Shown: piece after piece, positions 1 through 5,787 of the stretch | How positions within the stretch are numbered: the first letter of the stretch is position 1 | How the letters are laid out: each line of letters opens with the position of its first letter | Assembly: GCA_023251415.1 (NCBI GenBank) | Contig: JAHEYX010000157.1 | Coordinates: 1-7,350, forward strand | Source of the DNA: Chitinophagales bacterium | Lineage (GTDB): Bacteria > Bacteroidota > Bacteroidia > Chitinophagales > CAIODY01 | Length of the DNA: 7,350 nt | Direction: 5' to 3' | The notes under the pieces: model-generated | What the model was told of the DNA's origin: nothing | The model's input: the letters and a program-made list of their open reading frames with translations, nothing else | The model's database searches: none | Made by a program: the position numbers and the translations under genes

Positions 1-687
1 AATACTACCGCTACTGTTTATCAACAAGTTGGTGCTTATACCGAAGGTGCTATGCCCGATACTTTGTATTATCAAAATCCGGAAGCTTTGTTGCATTTGC
101 CTGCTACCTATGGTGTAAATTATACGCAAGGCTATGTAAGTAATGATCATAACAATGGTGTTGTTAGTGTTTTACGTGATACCGATCGTGTTAATGTGGA
201 TGGTTATGGCGTATTAAAAATGCCGAACCATACTTTTACTAATGCTATTCGTGTAACGACAAAGTTTAAATCGGAAGTTTTCTTTACCGGTTCAAACCAA
301 TATTTTTATACCTATCAAGTTAATTTTTATGTACCGGGTCAAGTAGGTGCAGTATTTAGTTATTTGAATTTTACCGATTCTTTATTTACGATGTATCCGG
401 CTGCTCAAGCCATGTATTGTAAAAGTATTAGCACTGGTTCGGGTATTGAAGCTACAGAAGCAACGAAAGCTTATGTATTCCCGAATCCAAGTGCAGGTAA
501 ATTTATGTTGTTAGTGCCTGCTGAATTATTGCATCAAACTGCTGTGGTTTACACCATGCAAGGTCAAGTCGTTGCTACTTGTAAAGTTATATCAGAAAAA
601 CAAGAGCTGGATTTAAGCCACTTGAAAAATGGAAATTACTTATTGTCGATCGGAAACGCAACGCAATTAATTATTAAAAATGAATAA
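1..687 (+). CDS. T9SS-secreted protein with C-terminal Por sorting domain (5' partial)
   Basis: This is the last 228 codons of a gene that starts before the window. The frame is open from base 1, so the first in-frame ATG (52) is probably internal. The final ~72 residues (about 157-228 of the visible part) form a type A type IX secretion C-terminal sorting domain. It has the hallmark YVFPNPSAGKF, then a VVYTMQGQVV strand, then LDLSHLKNGNYLLSI and a short basic/acidic tail ending KNE. In known T9SS cargo this domain directs transport across the outer membrane and is cleaved at the cell surface. The preceding part is beta-rich, aromatic and Asn/Thr-rich, and contains GYGVLKMPNHTFTNAIRV, a type of strand pattern common in Bacteroidota surface proteins. 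No catalytic motif is visible, so the function of the exported domain is unknown. It converges on the desaturase gene. Confidence 0.9.
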   Translation, partial: NTTATVYQQVGAYTEGAMPDTLYYQNPEALLHLPATYGVNYTQGYVSNDHNNGVVSVLRDTDRVNVDGYGVLKMPNHTFTNAIRVTTKFKSEVFFTGSNQYFYTYQVNFYVPGQVGAVFSYLNFTDSLFTMYPAAQAMYCKSISTGSGIEATEATKAYVFPNPSAGKFMLLVPAELLHQTAVVYTMQGQVVATCKVISEKQELDLSHLKNGNYLLSIGNATQLIIKNE

Positions 688-786
688 TGATTGAAGGCAA
701 TTGGCAAAAACTTTCTTCTGAAAAGGAGGAGAACCTATTTACAGTTTCTTAATGCTATTGCGTCTGATTACGTTTTTCGAATTAAA

Positions 787-825
787 ACAACAAAGCCCCA
801 CTTCTTTCGAAATGAAGCTTGTTGT
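787..825. terminator. Hairpin in the convergent intergenic region, candidate terminator
   Basis: ACAACAAAG (787-795) pairs imperfectly with CTTGTTGT (818-825). Inside this, CTTC (801-804) pairs with GAAG (814-817), leaving an unpaired CCCCA side loop. On the minus strand the stem is followed by TTTTAAT, which could terminate the desaturase transcript about 115 nt past its stop. On the plus strand no T-run follows. The stem is AT-rich and imperfect, so the terminator function is inferred. Confidence 0.3.
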
Positions 826-938
826 ATGAAAAACAAAAACCAAAAACTATAAACGTATGAAAAGCAATACTATTCTTTATGAGGTTGGTGTTAAAATGAA
901 CCTCGGCGGGAAACTAGAAATTATGAAAAACAAAAATT

Positions 939-2033
939 TTAAGAATGCGCCCGGGTTCCGAGTTTTTTCAAATAATTGAAATGGGATAATACAGCAGCAG
1001 GTATGCTTTTTTCATTGTATTTTAAATCATACTTGGCTGCTGTTGCTTTGATGCTCGGGGTAATTAAGGCATATACAGTGTGTGGTAAACTCGGAAATAA
1101 ATGATGTGCAGCATGTGCATTAAATCCGCCAAATATCCAGCTTGCTAATTTACTGTTGGGATGATAATCTAAGGAGACCGCTAATTGATGTTCGTAATAA
1201 TCGGTTGGTAAAAATCCATGTTCATCACAAACCGGAAATGCGGTTTCCATGGTAAGATGCGATATAATTAAGGTTAAAATAAAGAACACGGATATCACTA
1301 CATGCATCAATAAAAAGGCAATTAGTATTTCGGAGAATTGATACGTTGAAAAGTATGCAGGCAAAAATATCATCCACGAGAAGTACGCTATTTTTAAAGC
1401 AATCACTTCCAGCCAAAACCAGAAACTATAACCGCTTACCGAAATATTGGCTACTTTCTTTTTGCGTAAATAGATAAAGTCTTTTATAATGATCCAATGC
1501 AAGGTATAGAGGCAGTAAATAGGCAATGCATACAGGTGTTGAAATCGATGGTGCTTCTTTAATGGATGAGTGACCGATAAGCGAATGAACGGATTGTTGT
1601 CAAAGTCGGCATCGCAATCATCTACGTTTGGAAAGATATGATGCGAAGAAATATGACGTTTGCGCCACAATCGTCCATTGGTGCCTTGCAAGTTGAAGGT
1701 TAAATAGAATACCAAATCATTAACCCATTTCGTCTTGCTGAAGGTATGATGTACGGCATCGTGAGCACTGTTGAATGCTAATAGTAAAGCTGTAAATCCG
1801 TAAGCGATATAAGTAAGAACTATTATAAGTTGATTGTGCGGAACAGCTTTTACATAAATGCTGCTGTACAAGCTTACACACAATAAACTATATGTAGCAA
1901 ACTTAAAAATCATCAAACGATTGGCTTTCGTGAATGTTTTTGCAGTTACTAGTGTATTGACTTGTTGTTGCAATTCTTTATAAAAATTTGAATTGCTTTT
2001 GCGAAATTTTATTTTTTTAGGTGTTTGTTTCAT
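939..2033 (-). CDS. Membrane fatty acid desaturase (linoleoyl-CoA desaturase-like)
   Basis: A 364-residue integral membrane di-iron fatty acid desaturase (FA_desaturase family). Enzymes of this family use O2 and electrons from a ferredoxin or cytochrome to place a cis double bond in a membrane acyl chain, which adjusts membrane fluidity. All three histidine boxes are present: HDAVHH at 91-96, HISSHH at 127-132, and HAAHHLFP at 307-314. Hydrophobic segments lie near residues 43-60, 67-88, 168-186, 204-229 and 234-259. The overall layout resembles bacterial linoleoyl-CoA (delta-6-like) desaturases. However, the third box starts with His rather than the Gln typical of front-end desaturases, so the position of the double bond cannot be read from sequence. 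No fused cytochrome b5 domain is present. The ATG at 2033 is supported by conservation of this start and its upstream flank in a partial duplicate at 2385-2498. The gene appears monocistronic. Confidence 0.9.
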   Translation of the reverse strand: MKQTPKKIKFRKSNSNFYKELQQQVNTLVTAKTFTKANRLMIFKFATYSLLCVSLYSSIYVKAVPHNQLIIVLTYIAYGFTALLLAFNSAHDAVHHTFSKTKWVNDLVFYLTFNLQGTNGRLWRKRHISSHHIFPNVDDCDADFDNNPFIRLSVTHPLKKHHRFQHLYALPIYCLYTLHWIIIKDFIYLRKKKVANISVSGYSFWFWLEVIALKIAYFSWMIFLPAYFSTYQFSEILIAFLLMHVVISVFFILTLIISHLTMETAFPVCDEHGFLPTDYYEHQLAVSLDYHPNSKLASWIFGGFNAHAAHHLFPSLPHTVYALITPSIKATAAKYDLKYNEKSIPAAVLSHFNYLKKLGTRAHS

Positions 2034-2040
2034 GTTGAAT

Positions 2041-2131
2041 CAGTTATCAGTTATCAGTAATCAGTTATTAGTTTTGAGTAATTAGTATAGAGTAATTAGT
2101 ATGGAGTAATTAGTATGGAGTAATTAGTTTT
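2041..2131. repeat. 7-bp and 14-bp tandem repeat upstream of desaturase
   Basis: Positions 2041-2075 are five heptamers of the CAGTTAT type (CAGTTAT, CAGTTAT, CAGTAAT, CAGTTAT, TAGTTTT). Positions 2076-2131 are four 14-bp units of GAGTAATTAGTATG, the first ending in A and the last in TTTT. The array begins only 7 bp upstream of the desaturase ATG, so it probably lies in the 5' leader or promoter. A shorter, degenerate version sits at the equivalent place beside the duplicated fragment (about 2505-2555). Confidence 0.85.
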
Positions 2132-2153
2132 GAGTTAAGGCTGGTAAAATGAA

Positions 2154-2211
2154 ATCCGCCATCGAAGAATGAGCACAATCGATTATTGACGATGTTGAGT
2201 TTTTGGCAGAT
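2154..2211. repeat. 58-bp ATCCGCC/GGCRGAT element, copy 1
   Basis: Starts ATCCGCC (2154-2160) and ends GGCAGAT (2205-2211), with one mismatch in the inverted ends. Its left half, GAAATCCGCCATCGAAG with AATGAGCACAATCGATTA downstream, closely matches copy 2 (2577-2636). Its right end TTTTTGGCAGAT matches the right end of copy 4 (6748-6807). Confidence 0.65.
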
Positions 2212-2384
2212 GATCGGTTTTTAGTTGTTTGCTTATTCATACTTTATATTCTTTTGTTTCGACTTTGTTGATGTAGTAAAATGCTGTAATGAATTTCAAA
2301 TAAAATTTGTGATGGAATAAAGCGCTGAGTACTTGCCGCCTTTTGCTACTTGGCAGGAATCACTCACCACTACGGTACATTGAT

Positions 2385-2498
2385 TCACTTTTTTGCTAAG
2401 GAATTGTTTGCTAGTACTGCTTTAACGTGCTGTTGCAGTTCTTTAAATAGACAAGAATTGCTTTTGCGAAATTTTATTTTTTTTGGTGCCGGTTTCAT
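2385..2498 (-). pseudogene. Truncated duplicate of the desaturase 5' end
   Basis: Reading the minus strand from an ATG at 2498 gives 37 residues and then a TGA at 2385-2387. The peptide starts MKPAPKKIKFRKSNS and continues KELQQHV. The intact desaturase starts MKQTPKKIKFRKSNS with KELQQQV. About 20 of 37 positions are identical, nearly all in the first 25 residues. At DNA level about 29 consecutive bases are identical (around 2456-2484 versus 1990-2018). Similarity also continues upstream of both ATGs, through TTGAATCAGT, the TCAGTTAT-type repeats and the ATCCGCC element. No histidine box or membrane segment remains, so it cannot be an active desaturase. It could be a remnant of a tandem gene copy or of a short local duplication. 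Confidence 0.75.
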
Positions 2499-2576
2499 TT
2501 TGAATCAGTAGTTAGTTATCAGTATTGAGTAATTAGTTTTGAGTAATTGGTTGTTAGTGGAGGCCGATAGTCCGAA

Positions 2577-2636
2577 ATCCGCCGTCGAAGGAATGAACAC
2601 AATCGATTAAAACCAGTGGTATTTATTTTGGCGGAT
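2577..2636. repeat. 60-bp ATCCGCC/GGCGGAT element, copy 2
   Basis: Perfect 7-bp inverted ends: ATCCGCC (2577-2583) and GGCGGAT (2630-2636). The left half (GTCGAAGGAATGAACACAAT, then CGATTA) is nearly identical to copy 1. It sits at the same place relative to the duplicated desaturase start as copy 1 does to the intact one. Its right end also forms the outer arm of the hairpin at 2630-2763. Confidence 0.7.
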
Positions 2637-2763
2637 TAAGAATGAATAATGGTGTTTGTGTTTACTAATGACATTTAATTTGCGTCTACCTTGTTTGTGA
2701 ATTTTAACACTTGTTGGTATGAAACACAAACACCCAATTATTCATTTTCATTCATGATCCGCC
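2630..2763. repeat. Long imperfect inverted repeat (MITE-like or structured RNA)
   Basis: Three blocks pair in order. GGCGGAT (2630-2636) pairs with ATCCGCC (2757-2763). AATGAATAAT (2641-2650) pairs with ATTATTCATT (2737-2746). GGTGTTTGTGTTT (2651-2663) pairs with AAACACAAACACC (2722-2734). This gives 30 perfectly complementary positions with small asymmetries, around a 58-nt loop (2664-2721). The arms join copies 2 and 3 of the ATCCGCC element. No coding potential is seen. It may be a non-autonomous palindromic element, or may act as a transcript 3' structure for the gene at 2840-3739. Confidence 0.75.
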
Positions 2764-2814
2764 CTAACAATCGATGCTTTTTGATAAAACATTTTTCTCG
2801 ACGTTGAGGCGGAT
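2757..2814. repeat. 58-bp ATCCGCC/GGCGGAT element, copy 3
   Basis: Perfect 7-bp inverted ends: ATCCGCC (2757-2763) and GGCGGAT (2808-2814). Read on the minus strand it begins ATCCGCCTCAACGTCGAGAA. This aligns with the plus-strand start of copy 4 (ATCCGCCGTCGGAGTCGAGA), so this copy is inverted relative to the others. It begins about 25 bp beyond the stop of the 2840-3739 gene, so it would be transcribed as that mRNA's 3' end. Confidence 0.65.
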
Positions 2815-2839
2815 GTCGCCCTCTCCGGCTCCACTTTTC

Positions 2840-3739
2840 TTACGCTGCTTTTTCTAATTGAACAATGAATTTGTTATCGCGGCCACGTTCAATTTTCACT
2901 TCTTTAACAACTTGAACATAACCCGTTGCTGTTACTGTTAAAGTGCATTTACCATTTTTGATAGATGTAATTATTGCATTACCTGAAGCATCGGTATTGG
3001 CACTTTTGTTACTGCCACTGATTGAAGTAATAGCTTCAGCAACTGCTTTTCCATCAACTTTATCCGTAACGGTTACATTCAAATTGGTATGATGAATTCC
3101 TAATTCGTGAACAGTGCTGTTCGATTTGAAATCTTCAACAAACTGAGCATGAACTGCTTTGAACTTTTTGCTTAACAAACGCATGTCTTTCACCAAATCA
3201 ATTAACTCATTTAGTTGAGCAGTAAAAGCTTTACGATCGTTTGGTGTGGTGTGGTGAACATTTTCAGCATCATTTTTTGCTGCTAAAAAATCACTCAACA
3301 AAGTGCTTAAATCTGTAAGGTCTGTTGCGGTAACATACAATGGCGACAAAACTGCAGTTTGCTCTTGCATAACTGTAAGTGAATTATTGCCAGCTAAAAG
3401 TAATTCTGCATCTGCAAGTGTGTTAAAGAAGTATCTTTTGACTTGCATTTGATTGGCTTCAATTTTCACTCCGGCTTTCTTTAAACCTACTTTGGCAAAG
3501 CCGTTTAGCTCAACCAGTTTTGTAATTAAAGTGTTGCGAATTTCTTCTTTAGTATTACTAAAAGTTGAATTATCGCTCATTAAATCGGCGCCAATTGTTA
3601 ATAGTGCTGTTAATTTTGAATTGTAATCGGCGACGAGGGTTTGAAACGCTGCATCAGAAGAATGAATACCAGTGTTTTCATCCAGAAAATTTTTTACGGA
3701 TTGCAACATGGTTAATTCGGCTATTTGATTTTGTGTCAT
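2840..3739 (-). CDS. Helical protein with C-terminal carboxypeptidase-regulatory-like domain
   Basis: 299 residues with no signal peptide or membrane segment, so probably cytoplasmic. Residues ~1-210 look all-helical, with amphipathic stretches such as LVELNGFAKVGLKKAGVKIE and LNELIDLVKDMRLLSKKFKA; I recognise no named domain there. Residues ~216-297 form a beta domain with the CarboxypepD_reg-like signature. It has NVTVTDKVDGKAV, then TDASGNAIITSI (249-260), then NGKCTLTVTATGY (262-274) and a final KEVKIERG strand. This is a transthyretin-like fold, usually a structural or binding module attached to other proteins. Its role here is unknown. The start at 3739 leaves a 69-bp gap to the same-strand repeat-protein gene upstream, so the two may be co-transcribed. 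I saw no TAnnTTTG box in that gap. Confidence 0.85.
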   Translation of the reverse strand: MTQNQIAELTMLQSVKNFLDENTGIHSSDAAFQTLVADYNSKLTALLTIGADLMSDNSTFSNTKEEIRNTLITKLVELNGFAKVGLKKAGVKIEANQMQVKRYFFNTLADAELLLAGNNSLTVMQEQTAVLSPLYVTATDLTDLSTLLSDFLAAKNDAENVHHTTPNDRKAFTAQLNELIDLVKDMRLLSKKFKAVHAQFVEDFKSNSTVHELGIHHTNLNVTVTDKVDGKAVAEAITSISGSNKSANTDASGNAIITSIKNGKCTLTVTATGYVQVVKEVKIERGRDNKFIVQLEKAA

Positions 3740-3808
3740 AGGACTAATTTATTTTATTGTTTAAAATTTAATTTTGATAGAAATACTTTTACTTAAAGTG
3801 CTGTGGCG

Positions 3809-4531
3809 CTAAGGTGGCGGGCGTGATGCGCTGCATTTGATAAGTAGTAATTGTTTAGCACTTGTAACTGTTACTATAGTAATAGTGTACAGTGCATTAT
3901 GGCAATTGAAAAATTGCAAATTGGTATTAGAACTAAATTCAACTAGATCGGAAAAGTAATAGCTTATGCTACTTTGCATTTTCTTCTTTTTAGAAGCACT
4001 AAATAGTTGTTGTTTCTTTTTTAAATGTGCCTGCTCCTTTTCGAAATCGTTCTGCTCTTTTTCAAAATCGTTCTGTTCCTTTTCAATATTGGTCTGCTCT
4101 TTTTCAAAATCACTCTGCTCTTTTTCGAAATTGGTCTGCTCCTTTTCGAAATCGTTCTGTTCCTTTTCGAAATTGGTCTGCTCCTTTTCAAAATCACTCT
4201 GCTCTTTTTCGAAATTGGTCTGCTCCTTTTCAAAATCACTCTGCTCTTTTTCGAAATTGGTCTGCTCCTTTTCGAAATTGGTCTGCTCCTTTTCGAAATT
4301 GATCTGTCCCTTTTCAAAATCGCTCTGCTCCTTTTTGAAATCGGTTTGCTCTTTTTCGAAATTGGTCTGCTCCTTTTTAAACCCTTGCTTTTTGGGTTGA
4401 TTTGCTGCTTGCGATTTTGAAAACTTAGTTAAGGCAGTTAAAAAGGCCATTAACGCGTTGCCTTGTACATTGCTATGGAGCTCTTGTACCGGCTTCGAAT
4501 TATTGTTTCGGATGTTGGATGCCTTTTTCAT
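3809..4531 (-). CDS. FEKEQ-heptad tandem-repeat protein
   Basis: 240 residues. The N-terminal 50 (MKKASNIRNNNSKPV..., with NALMAFLTALTKF at ~25-37) show no signal peptide. Residues 51-169 are 17 tandem heptads of consensus FEKEQ(T/S/N)(N/D), with a decayed 18th (LKKKQQL). Each heptad has one aromatic residue and a Glu/Lys/Gln face, so the region is probably a very hydrophilic helix or extended coil, weaker than a classical two-hydrophobe coiled coil. The tail (177-240) is Ser-rich, then hydrophobic (LYTITIVTV), ending RPPP. It looks less protein-like and follows an A-rich run, so a frameshift near the end of the array is possible. No function is recognised. It is divergent from the HTH gene across a region with paired operator-like boxes and is followed by the 2840-3739 gene. 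The heptad frame is preferred because it has an intact start and non-repeat flanks. Confidence 0.7.
   Translation of the reverse strand: MKKASNIRNNNSKPVQELHSNVQGNALMAFLTALTKFSKSQAANQPKKQGFKKEQTNFEKEQTDFKKEQSDFEKGQINFEKEQTNFEKEQTNFEKEQSDFEKEQTNFEKEQSDFEKEQTNFEKEQNDFEKEQTNFEKEQSDFEKEQTNIEKEQNDFEKEQNDFEKEQAHLKKKQQLFSASKKKKMQSSISYYFSDLVEFSSNTNLQFFNCHNALYTITIVTVTSAKQLLLIKCSASRPPP
4025..4381 (-). repeat. 21-bp coding minisatellite, 17 units
   Basis: Seventeen head-to-tail 21-bp units encode the FEKEQxx heptads, with a degenerate 18th reaching about 4004. A higher-order 42-bp period is visible. Units ending TN alternate with units ending SD or ND from roughly unit 6 to unit 15, and adjacent 42-mers around 4187-4270 are virtually identical. 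This points to recent expansion by slippage or unequal exchange. Every copy change is in frame because 21 is a multiple of 3. Confidence 0.95.
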
Positions 4532-4556
4532 GCTTTTTGCTTTTAACTGTGCTACT

Positions 4557-4586
4557 TGTTTTTTTGTGCTAGCCTTGTTATAATTG
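4557..4586 (+). promoter_or_regulatory. Candidate Bacteroidota promoter for the HTH gene
   Basis: TTG at 4557-4559, a 19-bp spacer, then TATAATTG at 4579-4586, which matches TAnnTTTG except at one base. Transcription would start near 4593 and place both GACA-N4-TGTC boxes in the leader, downstream of the start site. A weaker alternative has TTG at 4631-4633 and TA at 4653-4654, also 19 bp apart. That pair would overlap both boxes directly, but its -7 sequence (TAGGACAA) is poor. Confidence 0.35.
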
Positions 4587-4623
4587 CAAAAGCAAAATTG
4601 TATGCGTTTTAACCGAATGTGAA

Positions 4624-4635
4624 GACATTATTGTC
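4624..4635. promoter_or_regulatory. Operator-like palindrome GACA-N4-TGTC, box 1
   Basis: GACA TTAT TGTC, followed by TCA. Its arms and spacing are the same as in the box at 4656-4667, in the region between two divergent genes. It is a plausible dimer binding site; the protein bound is unknown, the HTH gene product being the nearest candidate. Confidence 0.5.
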
Positions 4636-4655
4636 TCAAAAGAAATTATTTTTAG

Positions 4656-4667
4656 GACAAATTTGTC
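4656..4667. promoter_or_regulatory. Operator-like palindrome GACA-N4-TGTC, box 2
   Basis: GACA AATT TGTC is a perfect 12-bp palindrome, again followed by TCA as in box 1. It lies 32 bp from box 1 (about three helical turns) and ends 19 bp before the ATG at 4687. It overlaps a possible TTG start at 4663, which is one reason to prefer the ATG. Confidence 0.5.
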
Positions 4668-4686
4668 TCATCTAAGCCCCCTAACT

Positions 4687-5700
4687 ATGGAATTTGATCG
4701 TTTTAATCAGGTTGATTTTTTTAATTTAATACGCTCTAAGCTGCCACCCGAGCGAAGTATGGCCAATGAAGTGATGCTTGCTGCCGGATTTGATCGACGA
4801 ACTTATAATCGAAAAATCAATAACAGCTCCCCATTAACCGTACACGAGTTTTTTGCCATCTATACCAAGTTTTTTAAAATTATTGGTGGACATGAAATGC
4901 ATTTTCTGACTTTAAAGTACCGCTACGAGTATTCAAAAGTTAGTCATACCAAATACACCTTATTCCGGCAAGAAGAGGATATATTGCATGCCATGGATTT
5001 CTTATTGAAACACCATGATGCTTGTTCGTACTATGCCGCCACTGAATTACCTATATTTTACATGCTGGCCTATCCGGAATTAGCTGCGGTTCATTTTTAT
5101 GATTTGAAGCGCAATTATCTAATGTCGAAACACTACATTGATAAACCGTTTGATTTAGTTACAGAAAAGAATACACCGGAAGTACTAATCGGTAAACAAA
5201 TTGCCGATAAATACTTGCAAGCTCAAGCAGTAGAAGTCTGGAGCGATTCAACTTTGGATTCAGTATTGGAAACATTGAATGAAATGAAAGAAGAGGGTGT
5301 GTTTGTTAAACCTGCACATTACAAGCAAATTAAAGCAGCCTTGCATGAATGTGTTGAGCATATCCATCAAATGGCCAAAACTGGTATGCGTTGTATGTGT
5401 AAGAATACCGACAACATATATCCGGAGTCGCCTTTTAAAGCTACGTTTCAATTGTATAAAAAGGCCATGAGGCACATGCAGCACAATGCTTTATTTCATG
5501 CCGATGACTTATACCGGAGTTACACCTTTAATAACGGACTGCATATTGTCATGCAAAATGAAGCAGGAATATGTAAAGAAACCTTAGCTACCTATCATGC
5601 ATTAATGAAGCGAGGTACTTTATTAAGTGTAACTAACACCAAAGATCGGAATGCTTTTTTTAAGCTTTTGCATGCTAAAATTGACAATGCATTAAAGTAG
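4687..5700 (+). CDS. HTH-type transcriptional regulator-like protein
   Basis: 337 residues from the ATG at 4687. The frame is open to a TTG at 4663 (345 residues), but that codon lies inside a palindrome, so the ATG is preferred. Residues ~19-63 (LPPERSMANEVMLAAGF, then DRRTYNRKINNSSPLTVHEF) match the layout of an atypical Cro/XRE-like helix-turn-helix found in many Bacteroidota proteins, where the second helix usually reads like SAYRRIRGEKPLS. The rest (~75-337) is predicted helical and contains ACSYYAATELPIFYMLAYPE, a segment pattern I associate with the same family, and a CMC pair near 235. No ligand or enzymatic motif is recognised. DNA binding is inferred from the HTH. Autoregulation, and control of the divergent repeat-protein gene, are suggested by the two boxes upstream but not shown. 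Confidence 0.75.
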   Translation: MEFDRFNQVDFFNLIRSKLPPERSMANEVMLAAGFDRRTYNRKINNSSPLTVHEFFAIYTKFFKIIGGHEMHFLTLKYRYEYSKVSHTKYTLFRQEEDILHAMDFLLKHHDACSYYAATELPIFYMLAYPELAAVHFYDLKRNYLMSKHYIDKPFDLVTEKNTPEVLIGKQIADKYLQAQAVEVWSDSTLDSVLETLNEMKEEGVFVKPAHYKQIKAALHECVEHIHQMAKTGMRCMCKNTDNIYPESPFKATFQLYKKAMRHMQHNALFHADDLYRSYTFNNGLHIVMQNEAGICKETLATYHALMKRGTLLSVTNTKDRNAFFKLLHAKIDNALK

Positions 5701-5770
5701 GTGGAGCACAGTAAATAAGGTGTTTGATGAAATTAATAGTAATAGCAAGCGTGCTTTCGTTATTTTATTA

Positions 5771-5787
5771 TTAAGCGCTGCGCTTAA
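5771..5787. terminator. TTAAGCG-CTG-CGCTTAA hairpin after the HTH gene
   Basis: Perfect 7-bp arms (5771-5777 and 5781-5787) around a 3-nt loop, about 70 nt past the stop at 5700. It is followed by GGTTTTG, a short T-run, so it is a plausible but weak intrinsic terminator for the plus-strand transcript. Confidence 0.45.

Larger units (their letters stand above)
2034..2839. other. Repeat-rich non-coding region upstream of the desaturase
   Basis: This ~800 bp stretch separates two minus-strand genes and has no ORF that looks like a complete gene. It contains a 7/14-bp tandem repeat, a decayed duplicate of the desaturase 5' end with its flank, three 58-60 bp elements with ATCCGCC/GGCGGAT ends, and a long imperfect inverted repeat; these are listed separately. 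The part at about 2215-2384 has no structure I recognise. No clear TAnnTTTG promoter for the desaturase was found on the minus strand. Confidence 0.75.

Noticed and set aside
902..968. CTCGG/CCGAG and GGG/CCC pairing followed by TTTTTT, a possible plus-strand terminator
   Set aside because: The loop is long (~40 nt), the internal loop is asymmetric, and it lies partly within the desaturase coding region; too weak to call.
857..979. 40-codon plus-strand ORF (MKSNTILYEVGVKMNLGGKL...) in the gap between the T9SS gene and the desaturase
   Set aside because: It overlaps the 3' end of the solid convergent desaturase gene by 41 bp, has no recognisable motif and no promoter, and is short enough to occur by chance.
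1225..1416. 63-codon minus-strand ORF inside the desaturase
   Set aside because: It lies in another frame of a gene with clear family motifs.
2300..2395. Minus-strand stretch reading VNQCTVVVSDSCQVAKGGKYSALYS next to the desaturase remnant
   Set aside because: It looks slightly protein-like, but has no good start codon, ends after about 30 codons, and does not match the next part of the desaturase, so neither a gene nor a frameshifted continuation can be supported.
2034..2840. CRISPR array in the repeat-rich region
   Set aside because: The repeats are either short tandem 7/14-mers without spacers, or four elements at irregular distances; there is no regular repeat-spacer pattern.
4021..4317. 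Minus-strand SKRSRPI repeat ORF of 98 codons
   Set aside because: It is the second minus-strand frame of the same repeat array, confined almost exactly to the array, with no unique flanking sequence.
3966..4420. Plus-strand ORFs rich in CSFSK, LLFEI and FRNRS repeats
   Set aside because: These are shadows of the 21-bp array, which lacks stops in most frames. The minus-strand FEKEQ frame has an intact start, unique flanks and a more plausible soluble composition.
5260..5484. 74-codon minus-strand ORF inside the HTH gene
   Set aside because: It is antisense to a convincing coding region and has no motif.
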